Part shown: in pieces, positions 24,296 to 32,245 of the stretch
Numbering within the stretch: the stretch's first letter is position 1
How the letters are laid out: the number at the start of each line of letters is the position of its first letter
DNA from: Sphingomonas sp. RIT328
GTDB taxonomy: Bacteria > Pseudomonadota > Alphaproteobacteria > Sphingomonadales > Sphingomonadaceae
Length of the DNA stretch: 64,000 nt
Direction of reading: 5' to 3'
Assembly: GCF_000632225.1 (NCBI RefSeq)
Contig: NZ_JFYV01000008.1
Coordinates: 38,375-102,374 of the forward strand
Position numbers and translations under genes: made by a program
Notes under the pieces: generated by a model
Told to the model about the DNA's origin: nothing
The model's input: only the letters and a program-made list of their open reading frames with translations
Database searches by the model: none

Positions 24296-24634
24296 ATGGG
24301 CGGACATCAGGTCACGAGCCACGGGTCGGGCGACGACGGCTATGACGAGGAAGGCTATGACGAGAGCCAGCGCGCCGAGATCCTCGAGGCGACGCGCAAC
24401 GGCCCCAGCGACGGGCTGGTGCTGACCGACCTCAACCCCGACATCGGCGACGACGACGAGGAAGAGGAATCGATCGACGAGCTCGACATGGATTCGCAGG
24501 AGGTCGGCGAGAGCGACCCGACTGTGACGATGGACGAGGCGGACATCGACGAGGACGACGCCCAGGACGATTTCGACAGCGATACGACGTCCGAGGACGT
24601 CAGCGACGCCGACGACGTCGCGCTGCGGCCCTGA
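24296..24634 (+). CDS. Very acidic small protein, probable general stress protein
   Basis: A 112-residue protein with about 37 percent Asp plus Glu, no Cys, no signal peptide and no membrane segment; likely disordered. It begins MGGHQVTSHGSG and carries acidic runs (GDDDEEEES, DIDEDDAQDD). The ATG at 24296 has GGAGG 7 nt upstream; a GTG 3 bp earlier is also in frame. The EcfG-type promoter at 24244 suggests induction in the general stress response. Function unknown; acidic disordered proteins can act in osmotic or desiccation tolerance or as nucleic-acid mimics, but nothing here decides. Confidence 0.65.
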   Translation: MGGHQVTSHGSGDDGYDEEGYDESQRAEILEATRNGPSDGLVLTDLNPDIGDDDEEEESIDELDMDSQEVGESDPTVTMDEADIDEDDAQDDFDSDTTSEDVSDADDVALRP

Positions 24635-24714
24635 GCCTGAGATGATCCACCCGGCCTTGCGCCGCCGCGGGTAGGCGGCGGTGCGGGGCCGGGCGGCAGA
24701 CCATCGGACGAGTG

Positions 24715-24930
24715 ATGCGTATCCTGCTCTTCCTTCCGGCGTGCGCGCTGCTCGCCGCCTGTTCCGACCGTGCCGCCCAGCGATCGACGCGTACGGTCGA
24801 TGTCGCCGCCGCCGCCTCCCGCGGCCAGTCGGACATCGACAATTATGCCGCCGCGTCAGGCCATAGACCGCGCCTGCCCACCGCCGCCGGAGCGCCCTCC
24901 CGACCCGAGGTTCGTGCCGCGCAACGCTAG
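24715..24930 (+). CDS. Small putative lipoprotein
   Basis: A 71-residue protein with a clear lipoprotein signal (RILLFLPACALLAACSD; lipobox LAAC, Cys16) and a short Ala/Ser/Arg-rich polar tail. No domain recognised. It lies 80 bp after the acidic protein gene on the same strand and could be cotranscribed. Small entericidin-like lipoproteins have this size but the tail does not match convincingly. The 270 bp after it hold no gene. Confidence 0.55.
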   Translation: MRILLFLPACALLAACSDRAAQRSTRTVDVAAAASRGQSDIDNYAAASGHRPRLPTAAGAPSRPEVRAAQR

Positions 24931-25200
24931 TGCAGCATCCTTGCCCTTTCCCCGGTGCGTCCCTGAGGCACGCCGCTGTGGCCGCTCGGCCGCAGTGTTT
25001 TGCCACGGTCACGCCACGATTTGGGCGGATTTCGTTCATCGCTTGGCAAGGAAGTGTGATCGGAAAGCCACATCGCGGAACGTTCCCGGTAAAAGCGACT
25101 TCGCATTGCAACAAAGGTCCGAAAGCGCGGTTTGAACGGACCTGGGCTGATCGACGCTGCGGTGTCGTCGCCCGAGTTGAGGCAATAAAGGTAATCACAT

Positions 25201-25854
25201 ATGCGTAAGCTCGCCCTCGCGGCCGCCGTTGCGGCAGCGTCCTTCGCCGTCCCCGCCTTCGCGCAGGACATGTCGACCACCGGCACGACCGACACCACCG
25301 TCGCCACCGACGCGCAGGTCGACACCGCGCCCAAGGCTCCGGACGGCACGCGCGCCTTCGGCATCGAGCCGTATGTCGCCGTGATGGGCGGCTGGGAGCA
25401 GTTCGACCGCCAGACCGTCGCCGGCATCCCCGCGCAGCCCAAGGGCTATAACCTCGACGGCGCGCTGATCGAAGGCATCGTCGGCTTCAACGTGCCGCTC
25501 GGCCCGGTGTTCGTCGGCGCCGAAGGTGCGGTCGCCAAGGGCGTGTCGGGTGACATCGACTGGCAGTATGGCGCCTATGGCCGCGCGGGCTTCCGCGCCG
25601 GTGACAGCGGCCTGTTCTACGGCAAGGTCGGCTATCGCTGGAACAACTTCCACAATTTCGCGCCGGGCGTCGTCGGCGACCTGAACCGCGACTATCACGC
25701 GACCGTCTATGGCATCGGCGCCGAGGTCGGCCCGAAGGACATCGGTCTCGGTGGCCTGACCGGCAATTCGGGCCTGCGCCTGCGTATGGAGGTTTCGACC
25801 TTCGACGACGCGCACAGCTTCCGCCCGATGGCGGGTGTCGTCGCGCACTTCTAA
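25201..25854 (+). CDS. Outer membrane beta-barrel protein (opacity-like)
   Basis: A 217-residue exported protein with a typical signal peptide (AVPAFAQD, cleavage about 21), a Thr/Asp-rich linker (about 22-50), then about eight amphipathic beta-strands. The C-terminal Phe (GVVAHF) is the outer-membrane assembly signal. The size and pattern match the OmpA-like eight-stranded barrel/opacity family used as porin-like or adhesin barrels. Codon use is very even and GC3-rich, suggesting high expression. AAAGGTAA lies upstream of the ATG and a strong terminator follows, so it is monocistronic with a long upstream region (24931-25200). Confidence 0.8.
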   Translation: MRKLALAAAVAAASFAVPAFAQDMSTTGTTDTTVATDAQVDTAPKAPDGTRAFGIEPYVAVMGGWEQFDRQTVAGIPAQPKGYNLDGALIEGIVGFNVPLGPVFVGAEGAVAKGVSGDIDWQYGAYGRAGFRAGDSGLFYGKVGYRWNNFHNFAPGVVGDLNRDYHATVYGIGAEVGPKDIGLGGLTGNSGLRLRMEVSTFDDAHSFRPMAGVVAHF

Positions 25855-25878
25855 GCGCAACGCACACGAGTGAGACGG

Positions 25879-25910
25879 GGGCGGGTCTGCTACGGCAGGC
25901 CCGCCCTTTT
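25879..25910 (+). terminator. Intrinsic terminator after the outer membrane barrel gene
   Basis: GGGCGGGTCTGC (25879-25890) pairs with GCAGGCCCGCCC (25895-25906) over 12 bp with one wobble and a TACG tetraloop, followed by TTTT. Confidence 0.85.
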
Positions 25911-25957
25911 CGTATCCGCCGCCTCGTCGTCGACGGTTCGGACCCTATATCAAGGCC

Positions 25958-26293
25958 ATGGTCGGACGGGTGAAGCGCAAGGCGGGGCTGGCGGAGGCCG
26001 CGGCACGCGCCGCGCGCGAGACGCCGCCGGCGCCGTGCCCGATCTGCGGCCGGCCGCTCGGGGCCAAGGTGGAATGGCACCATCTCGTCCCCAAGTCCGA
26101 AGGCGGCCGCGTCACCGCCGCGGTCCATCCGATCTGCCACCGCACCGTGCATGCGCTGATCCCCAATGCCGAGCTGGCGCGGACCTATGCCGATCCCGCC
26201 GCGCTCGCCGCGCATCCGGGGATCGCGCGCTTCGCCCGCTGGATCGCCGACAAGCCCGCCGACTTCCACGCCCCGACGCGGCGCGGGCGCTGA
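25958..26293 (+). CDS. Small HNH-type protein
   Basis: A 111-residue basic protein with a beta-beta-alpha metal motif. CPIC (about 27-30) and the later CH pair in HPICHRTVH suggest a structural zinc; WHHLVPKSEGG supplies the HNH histidines and HRTVHAL the terminal His. HNH proteins of this size are often nicking endonucleases, but many such chromosomal genes have no known role. No methylase or defence partner is next to it. The upstream gene ends with a strong terminator, so it has its own promoter. Confidence 0.7.
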   Translation: MVGRVKRKAGLAEAAARAARETPPAPCPICGRPLGAKVEWHHLVPKSEGGRVTAAVHPICHRTVHALIPNAELARTYADPAALAAHPGIARFARWIADKPADFHAPTRRGR

Positions 26294-26562
26294 GCGGGCC
26301 GAAATAGGCCTGTCGTGGCATGTCAGGCGGTTGGACGCCGAACATGGACAAGATGGACACCTTACCGGAAACGATCACCTGCCATCGTTTCGAATCCTGA
26401 CCGATTGAGAAAGAGCCGCCGCCGGCAAGGGAGCCGGTGTGCGCAGGCTAGCGTAGGTTCGGGCGTGTAGGACAGAGGTTGTTGCTAGTGGTCGGAAGAG
26501 GGTGCCCGCTCCGTGACTTGGCGGCAGGGTCGGCGAGGCCGGCGCGACCGGGCGGGCGCGAC
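26294..26562. other. Gap with small inverted repeat, no convincing gene
   Basis: GAAACGAT (26368-26375) and ATCGTTTC (26384-26391) form a perfect 8-bp dyad with an 8-nt loop. A 26-codon frame (26320-26400, starting MSGGWTPNM) runs through it without a ribosome site. Nothing else seen. Confidence 0.35.
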
Positions 26563-26763
26563 TCACTCGCCGATCAGATTGGCGACCGCCTGGAGGTCGG
26601 CGGCATTGGCGGGATCGCCCGCCGCGTCGGTGACGGCGCTGTCGTTGCCCTGATGGTCCGGCGCCGAGCCGGCATAGTCAACCGCCGCCCAGATGATCCC
26701 GCCCGCCCAGAGCAGCGCCGCCCAGCGGCTGCGGAAGATGCGGGGGGAGGGGAGCATGAGCAT
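26563..26763 (-). CDS. Small single-pass membrane protein
   Basis: A 66-residue protein (64 from the second ATG at 26757) with a basic start, one hydrophobic helix (WAALLWAGGIIWAAVDY) and a polar Asp/Ala-rich tail with VTDAAGDPAN. Small proteins of this form are common in sphingomonads without assigned function. No clear ribosome site is visible. It is divergent from the exbD-like gene. Confidence 0.55.
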   Translation of the reverse strand: MLMLPSPRIFRSRWAALLWAGGIIWAAVDYAGSAPDHQGNDSAVTDAAGDPANAADLQAVANLIGE

Positions 26764-26875
26764 CGCAATAGCGGCGCGGCCTTGCCGCCGGGTTGCGCAA
26801 CAGGGTTAAGCGCGACGGGCTTGACGACCCTCCGCAATCGTGATGACATGATGTCACATCACCAGGAGACCATCG

Positions 26876-27298
26876 ATGCCACGCAAGCGTGCCTTTGCTC
26901 CCGCCGCACCGGCTTTCGACCAGCCGTTGTCCGACCTCAACATCACGCCGCTGATCGACGTCATGCTGGTGCTGCTGGTGATGATGATCCTGACGCTGCC
27001 GACCGTGCTGCACAAAGTGCCGATCGACCTGCCGCAGGGCTATGCGCCGCCGAGCGAGACGGTGACGCATCCGCTGGTGCTGGCGCGCGACGGTACGGTG
27101 ACGCTGGATGGTGCCGCGCTGAGCGATGCGGCGATGCCCGCGCGGTTCAAGGCGCTCGACGCGGATCGGGCGGCGCTGCTGGTGATGAGGACCGATCCGG
27201 ACGCGCGCTACGACCGCTTCGATCAGGTGCTGGCCGAGGTGAAGCGGGCGGGGATCACGCGGCTGGGGTTTGCGGGGAATGAGGCGTTGGTGGAGTGA
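26876..27298 (+). CDS. ExbD/TolR family protein, unaccompanied by ExbB
   Basis: A 140-residue ExbD/TolR protein: a cytoplasmic N-terminus, one membrane helix with the proton-carrying Asp in NITPLIDVMLVLLVMM (about residue 27), and a periplasmic domain. ExbD works with ExbB as the ion-driven motor for TonB. AGGAGA precedes the ATG. No exbB, tolQ or tonB gene is adjacent, unlike the usual operon, so it must use an ExbB made elsewhere or be a spare subunit. The three TonB receptors in this window would be its natural clients. Confidence 0.85.
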   Translation: MPRKRAFAPAAPAFDQPLSDLNITPLIDVMLVLLVMMILTLPTVLHKVPIDLPQGYAPPSETVTHPLVLARDGTVTLDGAALSDAAMPARFKALDADRAALLVMRTDPDARYDRFDQVLAEVKRAGITRLGFAGNEALVE

Positions 27299-27451
27299 GG
27301 CGCGGTCTGTCGCGTGCCCATTCTCTTGTCGTGGAGGATGGGTAGGCACGGCCGGTCGACATCCGCCGCTCGCCAGTACGGATTGCCGGTTTCCCTTTGT
27401 CGGAAGGGTGCTGCTCTTGCCTGATCGACGCGCCGGCGTATCTTCCCACCC

Positions 27452-27619
27452 ATGGCGACTCACCCGAACCATGACGACGCCGTGAGCGAGACATCGGCCG
27501 AGCCGGGCTATGCGGCATGGAAGCGGGCGAAGATCGAACGTGGTCTCGATCAGTCTCGTGACCGCGGGGCGATGATCCCGGTCGACCAGATATGGCGTGA
27601 TCTGACGCTTGAACGTTAG
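27452..27619 (+). CDS. Putative antitoxin of a RelB/ParD-like pair
   Basis: A 55-residue acidic-then-basic protein (MATHPNHDDAVSETSAEPGY...). The second half, with WKRAKIERGLDQSR and IPVDQIWRDL, resembles short antitoxins of ParE/RelE modules ('W-RAKVE-AL' then 'IPHDEV'). It overlaps the following toxin-like gene, whose start lies 11 bp inside it, the classic toxin-antitoxin arrangement. No strong ribosome site before the ATG at 27452. Assignment depends largely on context. Confidence 0.6.
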   Translation: MATHPNHDDAVSETSAEPGYAAWKRAKIERGLDQSRDRGAMIPVDQIWRDLTLER

Positions 27620-27896
27620 GTTCACGCCGCAGGCGCGGGACGATCTGATCGCCATCCGCGACTGGATCAGCGAGCATAACGAGTCCGCGGCCGACCGCAC
27701 GATCAGCCGCGTTATCCAGACAGCGATGATGTTCGGGTCGTTTCCGTTGCTCGGGCGGGTCGGCCAAGTGGCCGGGACGCGGGAGTTCTCGGTCGTCGGA
27801 TTGCCGTATCTGATCGTCTATGCGCTGGCATCTGAGAGCGAGGTCGACGTGCTGACGATCCTGCACACGTGGCGGCGCTATCCTTTGGCACCGTAG
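27609..27896 (+). CDS. RelE/ParE family toxin
   Basis: A 95-residue protein of the RelE/ParE fold: FTPQARDDLIAIRDWISEH at the start, then SFPLLGRVG and a strand-rich C-terminus with VVGLPYLIVYAL and VLTILHTWRRYP. ParE proteins poison DNA gyrase; RelE proteins cut mRNA on ribosomes. The C-terminal WRRYP ending is ParE/RelE-like. The TTG at 27609 is the likely start (MNVRFTPQ), overlapping the antitoxin stop. The GC content is a little below the neighbours, as often for mobile toxin-antitoxin pairs. Confidence 0.75.
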   Translation: MNVRFTPQARDDLIAIRDWISEHNESAADRTISRVIQTAMMFGSFPLLGRVGQVAGTREFSVVGLPYLIVYALASESEVDVLTILHTWRRYPLAP

Positions 27897-27959
27897 CACG
27901 GCCGCGCCGGCATGGTTGATGTGGTGGACCAGTGTCCGATCCACCACATCGTGACGGCC

Positions 27960-29018
27960 TTACTCCGCCGCGACGCCAGCCTGCGCGAACATATCGCCGC
28001 TCGCCTCGCCCGCATCCTCGTTCGCCGGGCGGCCGATCTTCGCCTTCTGGCGCTTGTCGAACGAATCCCAGACGTCGTTCCACTGGCCCTTGGTCGCGGC
28101 CTTGGAATATTCGGTCGCGCGCTGTTCGAAGAAATTGGCGTGCTCGACGCCGTTGAGCATCGGCGCGAGCCACGGCAGCGGGTGTTCGTCGATCATGTAG
28201 ATCGGCTTGAGGCCGAGCTGCCCCATCCGCCAGTCGGCGATGTAGCGGATATACTTCTTGATCTCCTTGGGCGTCATGCCGTTGACCGGGCCCATCTCGA
28301 ACGCGAGATCGATGAAATTGTCCTCGAGCCGGATCGTCGTCTGGCAGACGTCGGCGATGTCGTCCTTCACCGCCTTGGTCAGGCACTGACGCTCGGCGCA
28401 GAAGGTGTGGAACATCTTGATGATGCCCTCGCAATGCAGCGATTCGTCGCGGATCGACCAGGTGACGATCTGCCCCATGCCCTTCATCTTGTTGAAGCGC
28501 GGGAAGTTCATCAGCATCGCGAAGCTGGCGAACAGCTGCACGCCTTCGGTGAAGCCGCCGAACATGGCGAGCGTGCGGGCGATGTCCTCGTCGCTGTCGA
28601 CGCCGAAGTTCTGCATGTAATCATGCTTCTCCTTCATCTCGGCATATTCGAGGAAGGCGCCGTACTCGCTCTCGGGCATGCCGATCGTGTCGAGCAGATG
28701 GCTGTAGGCGGCGATATGCACCGTCTCCATATTGCTGAACGCGGTCAGCATCATCTTGACCTCGGTCGGCTTGAACACGCGGCCGTATTTCTCGTGATAG
28801 CAATCCTGCACCTCGACGTCCGCCTGGGTGAAGAAGCGGAAGATCTGGGTGAGCAGGTTGCGCTCGTGATCGGTCAGCTTCTGCGCCCAGTCGCGGCAAT
28901 CCTCGCCGAGCGGCACCTCTTCGGGCAGCCAGTGGAGCTGCTGCTGACGCTTCCAGAATTCGAACGCCCAGGGGTATTCGAACGGCTTGTACTGCTTGCG
29001 GGCTTCGAGAAGGGACAT
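27960..29018 (-). CDS. nrdB: Ribonucleoside-diphosphate reductase, beta subunit
   Basis: A 352-residue class I R2 subunit that holds the di-metal centre and radical Tyr needed to make deoxynucleotides. Predicted ligands include Asp67, Glu98 and His101 (METVHIAAYS), with the radical Tyr105 in the same helix, and later the Glu/His pair in RDESLHCEG. The C-terminal tail should dock to NrdA. The ATG at 29018 gives the family N-terminus (MSLLEARKQYKP). It lies on the same strand as nrdA but 1.3 kb downstream, with a small membrane gene, DUF2171-like (opposite strand) and DUF559 genes between them. Confidence 0.95.
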   Translation of the reverse strand: MSLLEARKQYKPFEYPWAFEFWKRQQQLHWLPEEVPLGEDCRDWAQKLTDHERNLLTQIFRFFTQADVEVQDCYHEKYGRVFKPTEVKMMLTAFSNMETVHIAAYSHLLDTIGMPESEYGAFLEYAEMKEKHDYMQNFGVDSDEDIARTLAMFGGFTEGVQLFASFAMLMNFPRFNKMKGMGQIVTWSIRDESLHCEGIIKMFHTFCAERQCLTKAVKDDIADVCQTTIRLEDNFIDLAFEMGPVNGMTPKEIKKYIRYIADWRMGQLGLKPIYMIDEHPLPWLAPMLNGVEHANFFEQRATEYSKAATKGQWNDVWDSFDKRQKAKIGRPANEDAGEASGDMFAQAGVAAE

Positions 29019-29051
29019 GGGGTTACTCCGGAAAATGGGGGAAAGGGGGGC

Positions 29052-29249
29052 TCATGGCGTGGCCCATTGCCACATCGCATGCGCCGAAAAGGCGAGGACG
29101 ACGGCGAGGCTGACCGCCATGATCCCCGCCATCCGGTAGACATAGACCCGCGCCGGCCCCTGCGGGCGGCGCAGTTCGAACAGCATCCACGCGCCGGCGA
29201 GGCCGAACACCGCGGCGACCGCGAACATGATGAGGCTTTCGAGCGGCAT
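29052..29249 (-). CDS. Small two-helix membrane protein
   Basis: A 65-residue protein with two hydrophobic helices (LIMFAVAAVFGLAGAWMLF and MAGIMAVSLAVVLAFSAHA) joined by a short basic loop. No domain recognised. It ends 33 bp before nrdB on the same strand and may be cotranscribed with it. The start at 29249 lacks an obvious strong ribosome site. Confidence 0.55.
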   Translation of the reverse strand: MPLESLIMFAVAAVFGLAGAWMLFELRRPQGPARVYVYRMAGIMAVSLAVVLAFSAHAMWQWATP

Positions 29250-29335
29250 CAGGGCAGGCTCCGGCCCGTGCGGTGCGATGCATCCAAATCGGCATCGGCT
29301 CGTTGGACCGCCGAACCCCTTGCAGGAGCAATGTC

Positions 29336-29587
29336 ATGCACGATCACAGCAACATCAAGGAGCATATGACGGTCATCGGCGCCGACGGCGTCCATGTCGG
29401 CACCGTCGATCACGTCGAGGGCGAGCGGATCAAGCTCACCAAGAACGATTCGCCGAGCACCGAGGACGGGCAGGGCGGCAAGCACCACTACCTGCCGGCC
29501 GGCCTCGTCGCCGAGATCGAAGGCGATACGGTGCGCCTGTCGGCGACCGCCGCCAACGCCGTCGACATGTTCGAAGAGGCGGAGTGA
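29336..29587 (+). CDS. DUF2171 family protein
   Basis: An 83-residue protein resembling the PRC-barrel-like DUF2171 group: IKEHMTVIGADGVHVGTVDHVEG, then KLTKNDSP, then HHYLPAGLVAEIEGDTVRLS. Such proteins often occur in stress regulons of alphaproteobacteria; their molecular role is not established. The ATG at 29336 has CAGGAG upstream. A second small PRC-barrel protein is encoded at 40334. It is convergent with the DUF559 gene, with the 29596-29727 repeat between them. Confidence 0.7.
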   Translation: MHDHSNIKEHMTVIGADGVHVGTVDHVEGERIKLTKNDSPSTEDGQGGKHHYLPAGLVAEIEGDTVRLSATAANAVDMFEEAE

Positions 29588-29595
29588 TCCGTCCG

Positions 29596-29724
29596 TCCCT
29601 CTCCCCTTGTGGGAGCATCGGGTAGACCGCGCGCCGCGCTGTCTAGGCCACGCTGGGAGCGTGGCCGACCCGATGCCGGAGGGACCCGCGGCCGCAGGCC
29701 GTGGGAGGGCGAGGGGGCCGTCCA
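29596..29724. repeat. Structured intergenic repeat with three-way junction core (copy 1)
   Basis: The core 29616-29675 has outer arms CATCGGGT (29616-29623) and ACCCGATG (29668-29675). Inside are two hairpins: AGAC...GTCT (29624-29644) and GGCCACGC/GCGTGGCC (29646-29653 with 29659-29666). Flanking CTCTCCCC and GGGAGGGCGAGG tracts pair with each other. Copy 2 at 47706-47765 has the same length and spacing with compensating base changes. It fills the gap between convergent genes. Confidence 0.75.
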
Positions 29725-30252
29725 TTACGGGCGGCCCTTTTTCATGTCCGCGACGATCGCCGCGATCGTCTGCACGACGCCCTCGATGGCTTCCATCACA
29801 TCGGCATTGGTGAAGCGGATCACGTGGTAGCCTTCGGTCTGGAGGAAGCGGGTACGGGCGGCGTCTTGCTTGATCTTGGTGGCGTGGTCGTCGCCGTCGA
29901 CTTCGACGATCAGGCGCACGGCGTGGGTCGTGAAGTCCGCGTGATAGGGGCCGAAAGGGACTTGGCGGCGGAAGCGCAGGTTCGGGAAGGTTTCGCGCAG
30001 GGCCTGCCATAGCCGCAACTCCGGTTCGCCCATCTCCTTGCGGAGCTTGCGTGATCGGGTGACGGTGAGGGCAGGGAGTTGCTGGCGTTTGGTCAGGCCT
30101 TGTGCATTCCCCCTCACCCTTCCCACGGCCTGCGGCCGTAGGCCCCTTCCCTCTCCCACAAGGGGAAAGGAAGCTTGAGCCTCCGTTCCCTCTCCCCTTG
30201 TGGGAGAGGGAGGGAGCGCCGAAGGCGCGGAAGGGTGAGGGGGAAGCGTCAT
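29725..30252 (-). CDS. DUF559 (restriction-endonuclease-like fold) protein with repeat-derived N-terminus
   Basis: The C-terminal 110 or so residues match DUF559, a Vsr/PD-(D/E)XK-like domain: RKLRKEMGEPELRLWQALR, then RFRRQVPFGPYHADF, then LIVEVDGDDHA, and GYHVIRFTNADV at the end. The Asp in HADF and Glu in VEVDG are likely catalytic. The open frame runs on upstream through the 30109-30243 repeat to an ATG at 30252, giving about 60 Pro/Gly-rich residues not expected in the family. No good start lies at the domain edge except ATG 30026 region (MGEPEL), so the true N-terminus is uncertain. Function unknown; often found beside repeats. Confidence 0.65.
   Translation of the reverse strand: MTLPPHPSAPSALPPSPTRGEGTEAQASFPLVGEGRGLRPQAVGRVRGNAQGLTKRQQLPALTVTRSRKLRKEMGEPELRLWQALRETFPNLRFRRQVPFGPYHADFTTHAVRLIVEVDGDDHATKIKQDAARTRFLQTEGYHVIRFTNADVMEAIEGVVQTIAAIVADMKKGRP
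30109..30243. repeat. Inverted-repeat element with 15-bp perfect ends
   Basis: CCCCCTCACCCTTCC (30109-30123) and GGAAGGGTGAGGGGG (30229-30243) are perfect 15-bp inverted arms. Inside are two inverted copies of a CTCCCCTTGTGGGAG motif, one making a perfect 10-bp hairpin (30187-30211), and a GCGCC/GGCGC hairpin. The same building blocks flank the repeats at 29596 and 47655. The element reaches into the open frame of the DUF559 gene. Confidence 0.75.
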
Positions 30253-30304
30253 GCGATATACCCGCCTGTGGTCGCGCTAGTCGAAGAGCGCCAACCCCGT
30301 CACC

Positions 30305-32245
30305 TCACTGGCACGCCAGACATTCATCATAATCGGTCGTCTCGCCGATCTCGAAGGTCGGTGCGGCGATGGTATTGTCCGCCTCGACGCCGCCGCTGCC
30401 GGCGAAGCCAGCCCGCTGCACCGACTTGGAGCGCAGATAGTAGAGCGACTTGATGCCCAGTTCCCAGGCGCGGAAGTGGAGCATCAGCAGATCCCACTTC
30501 TCGACGTCCGCCGGGATGAACAGGTTGAGCGACTGCGCCTGGTCGATATACGGCGTGCGATCGCCGGCGAGCTCGAGCAGCCAACGCTGGTCGATCTCGA
30601 AGCTGGTCTTGTAGCAGTCCTTCTCCTCCTGGCTGAGGAAGTCGAGATGCTGGACCGAGCCGCCGTGTTCGAGGATCGAGTTCCACACCGCCTCGCTGTT
30701 CTTCGACTTCTCGATGAGCAGCTTTTCGAGATAGGGGTTCTTGACCGAGAAGCTGCCCGACAGCGTCTTGTGCGTGTAGATATTGGCGGGGATCGGCTCG
30801 ATGCAGGCCGAGGTGCCGCCGCAGATGATGCTGATCGACGCGGTCGGCGCGATCGCCATCTTGCAGCTGAACCGCTCCATCACGCCGACGTCGGCGGCGT
30901 CGGGGCAGGGGCCGCGCTCGATCGCGAGCTGCATCGACGCTTCGTTCACCTGCGCGTTGATGTGCTTGAAGATGCGCAGGTTCCAGCTCTTCGCCATCGC
31001 CCCTTCGAACGGCAGGCCGCGCGCCTGGAGGAAGGAGTGGAAGCCCATCACGCCGAGCCCGACCGACCGTTCGCGGCCGGCCGAATAGGCGGCGCGCTCC
31101 ATGCCCGGCTCGTGGCGGTCGATGTAATCCTGCAGCACGTTGTCGAGGAAGCGCATCACGTCCTCGATGAAGACCTTGTCGTCCTTCCACTGGTCCCACG
31201 TCTCGAGGTTGAGCGACGACAGGCAGCAGACCGCGGTCCGGTCGTTGCCGAGATGGTCCTTGCCGGTCGGCAGCGTGATCTCGGAGCAGAGGTTGGAGGT
31301 CGACACCTTGAGGCCGAGCTCGCGGTGATGCTTGGGCATCGTGCGGTTCACGTGATCGGCGAAGACGATGTACGGCTCGCCGGTCTGCAGGCGGGTCTCG
31401 ACCAGCTTCTGGAACAGCGAGCGCGCGTCGACGGTGGCGCGGACGGTCTGGTCCTTGGGGCTGAGCAGGTTCCATTCGGCGCCGTCGCGCACCGCCTCCA
31501 TGAAGGCATCGGTGAGCAGCACGCCGTGGTGGAGGTTAAGCGCCTTGCGGTTGAAGTCGCCGCTCGGCTTGCGGATCTCGAGGAACTCCTCGATCTCCGG
31601 GTGGCTGATGTCGAGATAGCAGGCGGCCGAGCCGCGGCGCAGCGAGCCCTGGCTGATCGCGAGGGTCAGCGAATCCATCACGCGGACGAAGGGGATGATG
31701 CCGCTGGTCTTGCCGTTGAGGCCGACCGGTTCGCCGATGCCGCGGACGTTGCCCCAATAGGTGCCGATGCCGCCGCCACGGCTGGCGAGCCAGACATTCT
31801 CGTTCCAGGTGTCGACGATGCCGTTGAGGCTGTCGGGCACCGAGTTGAGATAGCAGCTGATCGGCAGGCCGCGACCGGTGCCGCCGTTCGACAGCACCGG
31901 CGTCGCCGGCATGAACCACAGTTTCGAGATGTAGTCGTACAGCCGCTGCGCATGGCCGGCGTCGTCGGCATAGGCCGAGGCGACGCGGACGAACAGGTCC
32001 TGATAGCCCTCACCCGGCAGCAGATAGCGGTCGTTGAGCGTCTCCTTGCCGAAATCGGTCAGCAGCGCGTCGCGGCTATGGTCGACTTCGACCGGATAGG
32101 GACGCGCGCGCACCGTCCGGCTGCCGGTGCCGGTCTCGGCCGCGGGGGCGGCGGTGGTGGTCGTGTCACTGGCGTCCGCATCGCGGACGGGCGCTTCGAT
32201 CGTGTCGCTGGTCATGGCCTCACCCTGCGTATCCCTGAAATCCAT
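30305..32245 (-). CDS. nrdA: Ribonucleoside-diphosphate reductase, alpha subunit
   Basis: A 646-residue class I R1 subunit. Active-site residues are visible: Cys in LPISCYLNS, NLCSE (Cys and Glu), Cys in AVCCLSSLNL, and the C-terminal redox pair in ECLACQ. The N-terminus goes from a Thr/Ala-rich linker straight into the catalytic core (DHSRDALLTDFGKETL...), with no room for the ATP-cone domain of about 90 residues that gives dATP inhibition in E. coli NrdA. The ATG at 32245 (MDFRDTQ) is preferred; ATG 32215 is possible. It is upstream of nrdB with genes and repeats between. Confidence 0.93.
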   Translation of the reverse strand: MDFRDTQGEAMTSDTIEAPVRDADASDTTTTAAPAAETGTGSRTVRARPYPVEVDHSRDALLTDFGKETLNDRYLLPGEGYQDLFVRVASAYADDAGHAQRLYDYISKLWFMPATPVLSNGGTGRGLPISCYLNSVPDSLNGIVDTWNENVWLASRGGGIGTYWGNVRGIGEPVGLNGKTSGIIPFVRVMDSLTLAISQGSLRRGSAACYLDISHPEIEEFLEIRKPSGDFNRKALNLHHGVLLTDAFMEAVRDGAEWNLLSPKDQTVRATVDARSLFQKLVETRLQTGEPYIVFADHVNRTMPKHHRELGLKVSTSNLCSEITLPTGKDHLGNDRTAVCCLSSLNLETWDQWKDDKVFIEDVMRFLDNVLQDYIDRHEPGMERAAYSAGRERSVGLGVMGFHSFLQARGLPFEGAMAKSWNLRIFKHINAQVNEASMQLAIERGPCPDAADVGVMERFSCKMAIAPTASISIICGGTSACIEPIPANIYTHKTLSGSFSVKNPYLEKLLIEKSKNSEAVWNSILEHGGSVQHLDFLSQEEKDCYKTSFEIDQRWLLELAGDRTPYIDQAQSLNLFIPADVEKWDLLMLHFRAWELGIKSLYYLRSKSVQRAGFAGSGGVEADNTIAAPTFEIGETTDYDECLACQ

